Part shown: positions 46,427 through 54,174 of the stretch, in pieces
Layout of the letters: each line of letters opens with the position of its first letter
Position numbering within the stretch: position 1 is the first letter of the stretch
Program-made: the position numbers and the translations under genes
Source of the DNA: CAYFJO01 sp964343305
Lineage (GTDB): Bacteria > Planctomycetota > Planctomycetia > Pirellulales > Pirellulaceae
Assembly (NCBI GenBank): GCA_964343305.1
Contig: CAYFJO010000008.1
Location: forward strand, 1-64,000
Direction: 5' to 3'
Length of the DNA stretch: 64,000 bases
The notes under the pieces: model-generated
Databases searched by the model: none
What the model saw: the letters and a program-made list of their open reading frames with translations, nothing else
Told to the model about the DNA's origin: nothing

Positions 46427-47245
46427 TCAACGGCTCTTCATCTCCAAGTCCTCGACGTGGGTCTGCCCGGCTGCCAGTTCTATTTTCTTCTCGACCTTCT
46501 CCAGAGACTCGTGCCAGTAGACCACTGTGTAGTTCCCGGGTGGAACGTCTTCAATCACATAGCCGCCGTCATCCCCCGTGACGGCAAAGTACGGGTTGTC
46601 GCGCACGATGATCCAAGCGTTCATCCACTTATGGGAATCGCAGGCGACTTTCATCTCGTCGGGAAGTATGAAGCTCTTTGTACTCGGTTTGCCTTTCCCC
46701 TTGGCGAGCAGCGAGAAGTTCAGCGGCAGGTTCTCCCGCGGAAAAGACCTCACGTTGTGCACCACCGGATCGCTATTGGCAAACTTGATCGGTTGATTGA
46801 CGCCAACCACGACTACATGCGGCGTGAAGACGCAGCCGGCTTGATCCTGAACGACTTCCTCATCAGACCACGCTTTCCCCTCTTTGACATCTACGAGCCA
46901 GACCACGGCATTGCGGACAGCCCCGCTCGAAGAAACGATGAGGTCCTCGGAGAGAATCTCATGCAAGCCACATACTTCTTTGTCTGAATTCACGGTGATC
47001 GGGGCGCGGGCTGGGGGTGTGCCGGTGTATCGAATCGTCCCGCTAAGAGTCGCCCCGTCAACGACTTCAGTCGTCTTGTACTCAACGGCAGCGCTTGTAT
47101 CGGTCGCGCCGCCGTCAGCGGGCTGGACTGGCGCTCCACCGGGCTGAACAACGTTGTCTTTCGAACAACCGGACAAGGTGGCAAGGACGATGGCTGCCGA
47201 GGCGGCGAAAAGAACTCCGGTTCGGCAGGCTTGGGAATGACTCAT
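46427..47245 (-). CDS. Type-1 copper (cupredoxin) lipoprotein with a C-terminal beta domain
   Basis: A 272-residue protein starting MSHSQACRTGVLF with AGGAG before the ATG; the start overlaps the stop of the CuA gene (ATGA). A lipobox LATLSGC gives Cys27 as the lipid site. Residues about 60-215 form a cupredoxin with the mononuclear-copper ligands His163 (DPVVHNVRSF), Cys202, His205 and Met208 (ACDSHKWM). A carboxypeptidase-regulatory-like beta domain follows (DDGGYVIEDVPPGNYTVVYW). It probably carries electrons at the membrane, as plastocyanin-like proteins do. It is the last gene of the cytochrome c/CuA operon. Confidence 0.78.
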   Translation of the reverse strand: MSHSQACRTGVLFAASAAIVLATLSGCSKDNVVQPGGAPVQPADGGATDTSAAVEYKTTEVVDGATLSGTIRYTGTPPARAPITVNSDKEVCGLHEILSEDLIVSSSGAVRNAVVWLVDVKEGKAWSDEEVVQDQAGCVFTPHVVVVGVNQPIKFANSDPVVHNVRSFPRENLPLNFSLLAKGKGKPSTKSFILPDEMKVACDSHKWMNAWIIVRDNPYFAVTGDDGGYVIEDVPPGNYTVVYWHESLEKVEKKIELAAGQTHVEDLEMKSR

Positions 47246-47850
47246 TTCTGTTCTCCTGAGTGCAAAGGGCACTTCTTGCGGGGCGGCAGCATCCCGCCCG
47301 GATAATCTTCCAGGGTTTGTCCCGCACCAAGTACGACAAAGGTTCCACGCATCTCTTCATGACAAGACCCGCACCAAGCCGAGCATTGGGTCAGATACTC
47401 ACCCGGCTGCATGGGCATGAATCGCACATCGGACACATGCCCCTCGGTCACCACATGGACGTTCCAGCCGTCTTCTGCCCGCTCGACGGGCACGAACCAG
47501 AGTTCGGACACATGGCCAGGTTCAATCGATACCGGCCCGACATTCAAGTTGGGGATGGCAAAGCTGTGGTTCACATCGGCGCTCTTGAAGCGGATCACGA
47601 ACGTCTCGCCGAGGCGGAGCACGAGCCGCTCGGTCGGCTTCGGCTGCCGGCGCCAGTAGGAATGGCCAACCACTTCGTCTTCGGTCCAAATGCCCCCCTT
47701 CGCCACGGCAGTGAGGGTCATGACACGCGGGTTTTCCACGCCGCTGACGCTGGCAAAAATAGACTCGGTAAAGATGATCCACACGGGAACGCCCGCGAGG
47801 ACGACAAGCACCAGAGTCGCAGCCACCAGTTCGGTCTTTTTCGAAAGCAT
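47242..47850 (-). CDS. Membrane-anchored CuA-type (cytochrome oxidase subunit II-like) protein
   Basis: A 202-residue protein; I use the ATG at 47850 (MLSKKTELVAATLV), 5 bases from the end of the polyferredoxin gene. One N-terminal membrane helix (about 9-29) precedes a cupredoxin domain with a complete CuA ligand set: His95 (VNHSFAIP), Cys156, Cys160, His164 and Met167 (CSAWCGSCHEEM). The Glu found in subunit II (CSELCG) is Ala158, and Trp159 follows, partly like the N2O-reductase pattern. CuA proteins pass electrons from cytochrome c to a haem-copper or N2O-reductase site. An extra Cys sits in the motif (Cys163). Its enzyme partner is not adjacent. Confidence 0.78.
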   Translation of the reverse strand: MLSKKTELVAATLVLVVLAGVPVWIIFTESIFASVSGVENPRVMTLTAVAKGGIWTEDEVVGHSYWRRQPKPTERLVLRLGETFVIRFKSADVNHSFAIPNLNVGPVSIEPGHVSELWFVPVERAEDGWNVHVVTEGHVSDVRFMPMQPGEYLTQCSAWCGSCHEEMRGTFVVLGAGQTLEDYPGGMLPPRKKCPLHSGEQK

Positions 47851-47855
47851 TGCGT

Positions 47856-49370
47856 CTATCCCACAAAAAGTCGCATAAACCCGCACGTAATCGCCGTCAC
47901 AAGCACGGCGACCGGTGCGAAGGCACGTACGGCTACTGGCCCTTCGAACTTCTCTTTGGCAAAACCATACCCTGTTCGCAGGGCGTAGTAGAGCCCGATC
48001 AGAAGCAGAGGAACTTGGATGTAGGCCACCACCTCGGGATAGAAGGGCGTCCACGGAAAGTGGGCTGTACCAAACAAATCCCAGCCTCGCCCCATCGGGT
48101 CGGAAATCACCGAGATGATGTAGGAGCCGTTGACGAACATCAGTGGGAAGCTGAAGGCGATCCAGGCCAGCAATCCCAGCGGAACGAAAACGTAGCTGAA
48201 CCCGAGAAACAGATCCCGCATCTTCGTCTCGGGCTTCCCGGAAAGCCACTTTCCGATCCAGACCGCGCAATAGAACACGCCGGGAAGGATAACCAATGCC
48301 AACAGCCACAGTGAGGCGGCATAAATGGCGAAGTATCCCCAGAGCCCGCTCTCGGAAGGATTCGCCCAGTCCTTGATCGTCCCCCAGGGGCCAAGAAGCG
48401 TCGTGGAGTAGGCCAGCGCCAAAGTGATCATGATGAACGCCTTCCACGCCTCGTCGTAACCTCTGATGTGCGTGTCGGAGCAGAATGGCCTGGCCCGTAT
48501 CGTCATGTTGTCATGCGGACAGGTTTTGACACACTCCATACAGAAGCCGCAGTAGTTGTTCCGGTCCATCTTGCTTGGATACATCAGCCAAGGGCAGCCC
48601 CAACCCTGCTCGTTTCCGGCCAGACATCCTTTGTCTTTGCACTTGGCGCAGGCATCGGCAGACATCGAGCGGATCTCAATCATCGAGGTCATGGAGTAGA
48701 GGCTAAGAAATCCGCTTACCGGACAGACATAGTCGCAGAAAGCCCGTTGCCGGTAGATAAAATGCAGAACCGTGGCGATGACGACGAGCCCGCCCAGTGC
48801 GATGACGCTGGCGATTGGCCGCGTGACCAATGCCACGCTGAACGTGCACATTGCTAGAAAACCAAAGTTTTGAAGCCAGATGTTCGACAGCACCTTCGGC
48901 CAACGCAAGTTGAGCCCCCACATGCGGTTTCGCCCCACACCGGGTTTGCCGACGCGCACCCCGATCAGGGCGCGGCGCTGGAACCACTCACCAAAAAAGG
49001 GAAAGGGACAAACCATGCACCAACTCCGTGAGAGGAATGGAACCATGATCGAAATCAACAGGAACCACCAAAAGATCCACACAAAGACGATGATGATATT
49101 CCGGTTGCCCACTGGCGAACCAAAGATGCCGGCGATCAGGAAAAGGTAGAAGAACAGCACGTTGGGCAGCACCACGGCAAACTGAATCCAACGGCGCTGG
49201 AGTAGCCATTTTAGGCCGGGGATGACTTTTAACAGGTCGATCCGCCACGGCCCGGTGGCCGTTTCCATGTCGCTGTCGGGCGACGGCGGACAATCTCCCG
49301 CCGCCGCAGCAGTGTTCTCACTGGCTTGTCCAGCCCCATCTGACGCCTCAACGTTGTTCGTCCTGCTCAT
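47856..49370 (-). CDS. NapH/NosR/CcoG-type membrane polyferredoxin
   Basis: A 504-residue protein from the ATG at 49370, 2 bases after the ferritin-like gene. It has about nine membrane segments and four cysteine groups: CMVCPFPFFGEW, CDYVCPVSGF, a long CAKCKDKGCLAGN...GCPW cluster site and CGFCMECVKTCPHDN, a classical [4Fe-4S] motif. The layout resembles NapH and the C-terminal half of NosR, which carry electrons from quinol to periplasmic reductases. It lacks a NosR FMN domain. In this operon it could link the quinol pool to the cytochrome c and CuA proteins. Confidence 0.82.
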   Translation of the reverse strand: MSRTNNVEASDGAGQASENTAAAAGDCPPSPDSDMETATGPWRIDLLKVIPGLKWLLQRRWIQFAVVLPNVLFFYLFLIAGIFGSPVGNRNIIIVFVWIFWWFLLISIMVPFLSRSWCMVCPFPFFGEWFQRRALIGVRVGKPGVGRNRMWGLNLRWPKVLSNIWLQNFGFLAMCTFSVALVTRPIASVIALGGLVVIATVLHFIYRQRAFCDYVCPVSGFLSLYSMTSMIEIRSMSADACAKCKDKGCLAGNEQGWGCPWLMYPSKMDRNNYCGFCMECVKTCPHDNMTIRARPFCSDTHIRGYDEAWKAFIMITLALAYSTTLLGPWGTIKDWANPSESGLWGYFAIYAASLWLLALVILPGVFYCAVWIGKWLSGKPETKMRDLFLGFSYVFVPLGLLAWIAFSFPLMFVNGSYIISVISDPMGRGWDLFGTAHFPWTPFYPEVVAYIQVPLLLIGLYYALRTGYGFAKEKFEGPVAVRAFAPVAVLVTAITCGFMRLFVG

Positions 49371-49372
49371 TC

Positions 49373-49897
49373 TCAAGATTCCTTGGCTGAGCGTATTTTT
49401 TCCTCGAACCAGCCCACGTGATCGTCTTCCATTTCGGCCAGTTGCTTGTAGATTTCCGCCAGTTTTGGTTTCTCGCACGCCGCGGCAGCGCGAAGATAGA
49501 AGTTGTGAGCCATGTTCTCCGCGCGCAACGCCAACTCGTAGACGAGAATCGGCTCCATCGAATCGAAAATCTGCTGCTCGGAGTCAAACAGATCGAATGC
49601 CTCAATGACGACATCCACATCGTCCTCCTCGACCGAGGGAATCGAACCTCCAAACTGTTGCTCGAACGTCTGCACCAGCGTCAGCTCGTGGGCGTCCTCC
49701 TCCTCTGCCAGTTCGATGAGCCGTTGGGCTACCTGCTCGTCATAACCGCCGAAAGCTTCGGCGAAAGCACGAAACCGCCGAGCGTTGCTGCGCTCGATGT
49801 CGATGGCCAGAGCCATAACTTGCGGCGGCGACAGCTCTTCAAAACGGCGGACACCCGTCCGCTCGGATTTTCTTTCGTTGTCGTCAGGCCTTGACAT
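49373..49897 (-). CDS. Ferritin-like (rubrerythrin-type) di-iron protein
   Basis: A 174-residue protein; AAGGAGAACG precedes the ATG at 49897, which overlaps the CuA gene by 14 bases. Four helices carry a di-iron ligand pattern: IERSNARRFRAF, ELAEEEDAHELTL, ALRAENMAHNFYLRAA and EMEDDHVGWFEEK (Glu, ExxH, Glu, ExxH). No rubredoxin domain is attached. Such proteins reduce peroxide, store iron or handle NO or O2 at di-iron sites. In this operon it could remove peroxide or supply iron. Confidence 0.75.
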   Translation of the reverse strand: MSRPDDNERKSERTGVRRFEELSPPQVMALAIDIERSNARRFRAFAEAFGGYDEQVAQRLIELAEEEDAHELTLVQTFEQQFGGSIPSVEEDDVDVVIEAFDLFDSEQQIFDSMEPILVYELALRAENMAHNFYLRAAAACEKPKLAEIYKQLAEMEDDHVGWFEEKIRSAKES

Positions 49898-50447
49898 TTG
49901 CGTTCTCCTTTTTCGTGGTTTCCGTGGAATCAGGAAGCGGCATGCGGGCACCCCAAAGGCTGATCACGCAACTGGCCAGAAGGAAGCCGATCGCACTGCC
50001 GACACCGGCGCCGAAGAGTCGGTTCGGAGCCACCACGAGTTCCCCATTCATAAAAGGATGCATGGTCCCGCACGTGTGCGAGCAACGGTAGCGGAACTTC
50101 CCAGTCCGGTTCGCGACGAAGACGATTTCGTCCACCTTTTTCGGAGCCTCTGTCGGGCGGCTGGGACGAGAGAGTTCCATGTAAGGACTCTGCGGGATGA
50201 TTTTCGCGTCGATGTCGTAAGCTTCCACATAGAACCCGTGGACGACATCCACAGACGTAATCCGCAGACGCACTGTGTCGCCTTGGTTCACCCTGATGAC
50301 CGGCGGGTCAAAGGCGTACTGGCGGGCCTTCATCTTGATCCGCCTCTCTTGCGGTGGGGCGTCCGCGCGCGGCATCAGCGCCCCTATCACTCCACAAACA
50401 GCAATGACGATCAACGCCACGGCAAACTTGATCAGTTTTTGTAGCAT
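49884..50447 (-). CDS. Second CuA-type cupredoxin with N- and C-terminal membrane helices
   Basis: A 187-residue protein with a membrane helix at about 8-25 and a second at 146-166. Between them is a subunit-II-like cupredoxin with the full CuA set: His70 (VVHGFYVE), Cys122, Cys126, His130 and Met133 (CSHTCGTMHPFM). His124 stands where the bridging Glu of oxidase subunit II lies. The ribosome binding site is weak, but the small gene just upstream may provide coupling. Two different CuA proteins in one operon, with no catalytic subunit in it, is unusual. Confidence 0.78.
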   Translation of the reverse strand: MLQKLIKFAVALIVIAVCGVIGALMPRADAPPQERRIKMKARQYAFDPPVIRVNQGDTVRLRITSVDVVHGFYVEAYDIDAKIIPQSPYMELSRPSRPTEAPKKVDEIVFVANRTGKFRYRCSHTCGTMHPFMNGELVVAPNRLFGAGVGSAIGFLLASCVISLWGARMPLPDSTETTKKENANVKA

Positions 50448-50462
50448 GCTTGGCTTTCTACA

Positions 50463-50672
50463 TCACTCGTTCGTACGCTTGCCTGGGAATAGGGAACTCA
50501 ACCAGGAGTCATCAGATCGCTCGATCCGATAAGTACACTCGCATTGGTTTGACTCACCGCCCACCTTGACAAACTTGTGATTGTTGACGCTGTGGTGCCG
50601 GACGACTCCAAGAGTGACAGCCGAAAGTACAACAACAAAAACACTTGTCAGAATAATGAGTCTTGTTTTCAT
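50463..50672 (-). CDS. Small membrane-anchored protein
   Basis: A 69-residue protein (MKTRLIILTSVFVVVLSAV), one membrane helix, then a short exterior part with two cysteines (SNQCECTYRI). Its start overlaps the cytochrome c stop by four bases (ATGA), and GGGAGAGTCC precedes it. I do not recognise a family; the spacing supports a real operon member. Confidence 0.6.
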   Translation of the reverse strand: MKTRLIILTSVFVVVLSAVTLGVVRHHSVNNHKFVKVGGESNQCECTYRIERSDDSWLSSLFPGKRTNE

Positions 50673-52375
50673 CGGACTCTCCCATTTCGATCCAACCGTT
50701 TGTTAATCTCCGTGGCTCCCGCCTTGTAGTCGGACAGGCGAAGGGCCGGCCGAGGCGACGGGGACAAAGAAAGGACATAACTGACCAGCGCCCAGCGTTG
50801 CTCTTCAGTCAACGACTCGTCGAAAGACGGCATGGGCGTTCCCTTCAGCCCGCCAGAGAGTGTCAGATAGACGTCTTCCGGCTTGTGGCCATTCGCAAAT
50901 ACCCATCGATAAGTCAGATCCCTTGGATTCTGGGGTTCTCCCCAGTTGTCTTTCAGATCCTCTGCCAGTTTCACAATGCCACGGCCATCATCCCCGTGAC
51001 ACTTTGCACACGCAGCGACCTTGTATACCTCTTTCCCTTTTGAGGCGAGGCTCTCCAGGTCAGACGGGACAGCGGGGATCTGGACCTTGGCAGGCTCTTT
51101 TTTGCTTCGCCAATGTTCCTGGACCAGCAGCTTTGAAAAGGTGGTGATGTATCGCGAAACGTCGCTGATCTGTTCAGGAGTGAGAAACTGGCCCCAGGCC
51201 GGCATCGTCGTATCGGGGACACCGAGCCTAGTGGCTTTTTCGATGTCTTCGATTGTGGGAAGCTGACCGGTTTTCGTCGAACTGAACTTGTAAATGCCTT
51301 GTCTGAAGTCTCGGGGCTTCACGTCCAGACCCGCCGCGAGGAATCCGGCGCCGTCCCCCTTGGCTCCGTGGCACGGGACACACTGTTTCTTGTAAACCGC
51401 CTGGCCGCGCTTGATCGACTCGAGATCAGGCAGATCGCCGGGAATTTCCGGTGCGGGTGGATTGGGTTCGTATTTCTCTTCTTTGGCCACACCCGGCTTG
51501 GTCACCCATTCTTCGTCGTCTGTCTTGAGCAGGTCTTGAAGCTCTGGGTTCATCTTGTTCTTGGCCCAGCCCGTCTGGGAAGCAAACCCAGGACCATACA
51601 TGTCATACATCTGAAAGAACTGAAAGGCTTTCGCATCGGTGAGCACTTCGCGAACTTCGTGATAATACCTGTTGAAGGAGTACTCAAACCCCACACCCTG
51701 TCCCCCGATGAAATAGACTTTCTCTCGAACGGGATCCACAATCGCCTCTTGGTGGAACAGATAGCGGTAGTACGGGCTGTCCGGTCCGCCCACGTACTCC
51801 AGGAACTCGACCCACGGCGTCGGAGACGTAGCATCAATTTCGGTCAACCGATCCTTGACGTTCACACCAAAGACGCCGCCATGCTGTTCGAAGAACTCGG
51901 GGAATTGAGTATCCATCCATTTGTGCTCGCCAATGGTGTGTCCAATGGTAAAACCAAAGCCGGCCAACGTGTGTGTTTCCCAGCGCGAGCCGGGCGCCCA
52001 GTGAAAGACGATTCCGCCGGTTGGTCCGTCCCATTCCGTGCCCCCGTAAGCTTCCACCTGGTGTTCAGCAATCTTGTTGTTGAAACACCAATAAAGAAAA
52101 TCGAGCCAGCGGGGATCTCCCGGCACGATCGTCAACTCGGTTGTGCTGAGATCGTGGTCGGGATTAAAGCTGGTTCGTACACCCTTCGACTTTTCGGCCC
52201 AGTCAGCGGATTCCCATGCGAAGCCAGGGATGACGTGGTTGGCCTTTTCACCGCTGGCGTTGCCCGCGACGTAAGAGACAACCATTCCGACGCAAAGCAG
52301 AACAAGAACGATGCCCATCCACAGAATCGTTGTCCCCTTGGAATTGGTCGTTTCCGCGTTGGATGTTGTGGCCAT
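50669..52375 (-). CDS. Membrane-anchored dihaem cytochrome c with an unknown N-terminal domain
   Basis: A 568-residue protein; AAAAGGAGCAAG precedes the ATG at 52375. One membrane helix (about 17-38) anchors it outside the cytoplasm. Residues about 45-310 form a domain I cannot assign, rich in His and Trp (VFHWAPGSRWETHTLAGFG, TIGHTIGEHKWMD, FHQEAI). Two cytochrome c domains follow: CVPCH (332-336) with Met391 (TTMPAWGQ), and CAKCH (456-460) with a TPMPSFDE Met. It heads the operon of small protein, CuA, ferritin-like, polyferredoxin, CuA and copper lipoprotein. It could be the entry point for electrons, or the N-terminal domain could be a catalytic unit; both are inference. Confidence 0.75.
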   Translation of the reverse strand: MATTSNAETTNSKGTTILWMGIVLVLLCVGMVVSYVAGNASGEKANHVIPGFAWESADWAEKSKGVRTSFNPDHDLSTTELTIVPGDPRWLDFLYWCFNNKIAEHQVEAYGGTEWDGPTGGIVFHWAPGSRWETHTLAGFGFTIGHTIGEHKWMDTQFPEFFEQHGGVFGVNVKDRLTEIDATSPTPWVEFLEYVGGPDSPYYRYLFHQEAIVDPVREKVYFIGGQGVGFEYSFNRYYHEVREVLTDAKAFQFFQMYDMYGPGFASQTGWAKNKMNPELQDLLKTDDEEWVTKPGVAKEEKYEPNPPAPEIPGDLPDLESIKRGQAVYKKQCVPCHGAKGDGAGFLAAGLDVKPRDFRQGIYKFSSTKTGQLPTIEDIEKATRLGVPDTTMPAWGQFLTPEQISDVSRYITTFSKLLVQEHWRSKKEPAKVQIPAVPSDLESLASKGKEVYKVAACAKCHGDDGRGIVKLAEDLKDNWGEPQNPRDLTYRWVFANGHKPEDVYLTLSGGLKGTPMPSFDESLTEEQRWALVSYVLSLSPSPRPALRLSDYKAGATEINKRLDRNGRVR

Positions 52376-52442
52376 TTTCTTGCTCCTTTTCGTTGGTGTT
52401 TTGTGAATCTGTCGATGTCGAGCAGGATAGCCTTCCCGGGGA

Positions 52443-53066
52443 TCACACGATGCTATGAAGATTTCCGCGGCAGTGGTCGGATGCCGCACCATCACGAGAC
52501 TCGGCAACTTTCGAGACACCCAACAGATCAGCAAGCTCGTTGGCCAGTTGCACGCAGCGGGCGTGGAATTCGGGTCCGATGTCTTCCTGGTCGACCTTAG
52601 CGAACGAAGCCATTAGCAACTGTTGATCATTAGCTCCTAGGGCCTCGTCTGCCATCGTAAACAGACAGGAATCTTCGTGATGAATGTGTTGCCTCAACAA
52701 CTCCACGTAAGCGCGGGCGTGCTCGATGAATTGCTCGCGGGCGCTCGGGCTATCTTCTTGCAGGTTCTGGACCGCTGCGGCCATGGCACGGACGTGACTT
52801 CGCCCCTGGTCACGCTCAATCAACATGACGCCGATGGTTTCTCCCTCACGCGGAATCCCTTTGGTTTCCAACATCGGAAAGAGGAGAGCCTCTTCTTTCC
52901 AGTGGTGGCAACGATCCACGAGAGTGCGGAAGAACTCGAGGGCTTTCGCCACCGCTTGAGTGTCAACGCGTCTGTTAGCCTCTGCTCGGTTCGCGATCAT
53001 CTCCAGGCAATTTAACACCTGCTCGATGATTCGATGCTCGTGCATCAACACCTCAGTGGGCTTCAT
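52443..53066 (-). CDS. Haemerythrin-domain protein
   Basis: A 207-residue protein starting MKPTEVLMHEHRIIEQVLNC. Di-iron ligand segments are seen at HEHRIIE, CHHWKEEALLFPMLE and HARAYVELLRQHIHHEDSCLF. The segment MLIERDQGR has Arg where the paralogue at 54175-54786 has His (MLTEHDQGR), so a ligand may be lost. Haemerythrin-like proteins bind O2 or NO or store iron. It lies between the regulator and the cytochrome c operon, and may be the first gene transcribed from the FNR-type boxes. Confidence 0.82.
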   Translation of the reverse strand: MKPTEVLMHEHRIIEQVLNCLEMIANRAEANRRVDTQAVAKALEFFRTLVDRCHHWKEEALLFPMLETKGIPREGETIGVMLIERDQGRSHVRAMAAAVQNLQEDSPSAREQFIEHARAYVELLRQHIHHEDSCLFTMADEALGANDQQLLMASFAKVDQEDIGPEFHARCVQLANELADLLGVSKVAESRDGAASDHCRGNLHSIV

Positions 53067-53301
53067 CGCTCATTCCTTCCATTTGACCTGCGATACGAGA
53101 AACGTAGTGGGCCACGTTTCACGTTTGTGGAGTGCAATTGGTGGGAGATTCGCAGGCTGGGTTGTTTGGGTAGGCTCGTAGTCGGTGGGGTAAGTTGAAC
53201 AGCCAGTTCTTTGGGTTGCTCTCGTGAGAAAGCGTTGGCATGCAGCGGAGCGAATTGTCAACCCCTCTGGTTGACGGTAGCAAAGAACAGTCAATGAGTC
53301 T

Positions 53302-53315
53302 TTGATCTAGATCAA
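53302..53315. promoter_or_regulatory. Perfect FNR/DNR-type box 1
   Basis: TTGATCTAGATCAA matches TTGAT-N4-ATCAA, the palindrome bound by FNR, DNR and NnrR-type regulators. It lies downstream of the crp gene and upstream of the minus-strand haemerythrin/cytochrome c operon. Confidence 0.8.
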
Positions 53316-53327
53316 AGTTCTGAGAGT

Positions 53328-53341
53328 TTGATCTAGATCAA
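53328..53341. promoter_or_regulatory. Perfect FNR/DNR-type box 2
   Basis: A second identical TTGATCTAGATCAA, 26 bases from the first and overlapping the stop of the crp gene. Paired sites spaced by about 2.5 turns suggest cooperative binding. The distance to the haemerythrin start (about 260 bases) is long for a simple promoter. Confidence 0.8.
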
Positions 53342-54036
53342 GGTTCTGCGATAGCGTGTTCCAGAAGATCCGGATCCAGGATGGTGCTCCTCTTGGAACA
53401 CTCGACCAGCCCCGAGCGCCGGAGCTTGCCGATGACCCGGCTGGTCGTCTCTATCGTGGTGCCCGCCATCTCGGAAATCTGTTGGCGAGTTACGCGGGAA
53501 GGCAAAACGATTTTGCCGTTTTGCCTGGTCCCGAACTTCTGGCCGAGTTCGAGTAACACGGCAATCACTCTTTCTTCTACCGGTTCCAAGGCTAGGCTCT
53601 TCATCTTGCAGTGCGCCTCGCGCAAGCGGCTCACCATTTGGCCCAGCAACTCGGCCGCCACGCTAGGAACCTGGCTCAACAAGCGCTGAAACGCTTCCCG
53701 CGGGACAAAAACGACCTCCGTGCGCTGGATCGCCTCGGCGTAACACGGATAGCAGACATCGCCTGTCAGACCGCAACAGCCAAGCAACTCACTGGGACCG
53801 TAAAAACCGAGGATCATTTCCTTTCCGTTGGCTGTCTGGCTGACTTTGACGCGCCCTTGCCGGATAAAGTAAAGATATTCCGTGCCTTGGCCTTGGTGGT
53901 AGACGTACTCGCCTTTTTCGACCGTGCGCTGGCAAAGATGAGGGCGCAGTTGTTCCAGCTCTGTTTCAGAGAGCGAAGCCAGCGAGCGCACGGTACGGAG
54001 AAAACGGACGGTTTCAAGCCAATTGTCCATCAGCAA
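53338..54036 (-). CDS. Crp/Fnr-family regulator with a cysteine cluster in the sensor domain
   Basis: A 232-residue protein with a cNMP-binding-type sensor domain (about 15-130, HQGQGTEYLYFIRQGRVKVS) and a C-terminal helix-turn-helix (about 170-205, RVTRQQISEMAGTTIETTSR). The recognition helix ETTSRVIGKL is like FNR/DNR types that bind TTGAT-N4-ATCAA, which fits the two boxes downstream. There is no N-terminal FNR Cys cluster. Instead, Cys87, Cys88, Cys95 and Cys98 (GCCGLTGDVCYPC) cluster in the sensor domain, so it might bind iron-sulfur or another metal and sense O2 or NO. It lies between two haemerythrin genes. Confidence 0.87.
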   Translation of the reverse strand: MLMDNWLETVRFLRTVRSLASLSETELEQLRPHLCQRTVEKGEYVYHQGQGTEYLYFIRQGRVKVSQTANGKEMILGFYGPSELLGCCGLTGDVCYPCYAEAIQRTEVVFVPREAFQRLLSQVPSVAAELLGQMVSRLREAHCKMKSLALEPVEERVIAVLLELGQKFGTRQNGKIVLPSRVTRQQISEMAGTTIETTSRVIGKLRRSGLVECSKRSTILDPDLLEHAIAEP

Positions 54037-54097
54037 AACCTCAGGGGCGGTAAAACCCGTCTTCGAGGGGGAGAAATATCAACAACAATGATCATAT

Positions 54098-54125
54098 CAA
54101 ACTCAACTAAATCTATCTAGTTTAA
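54098..54125. promoter_or_regulatory. AT-rich element upstream of the crp gene
   Basis: CAACTAAATCTATCTAGTTT lies about 62 bases upstream of the crp start at 54036. On the other strand it reads AAACTAgatagatTTAGTTG, a dyad, and resembles the elements at 42216 and 42500. Confidence 0.35.
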
Positions 54126-54174
54126 GTCCCTTTTTTGTTCAAAAGGGGTGTAACGAGCGAGTTGTTAGGTCGAG

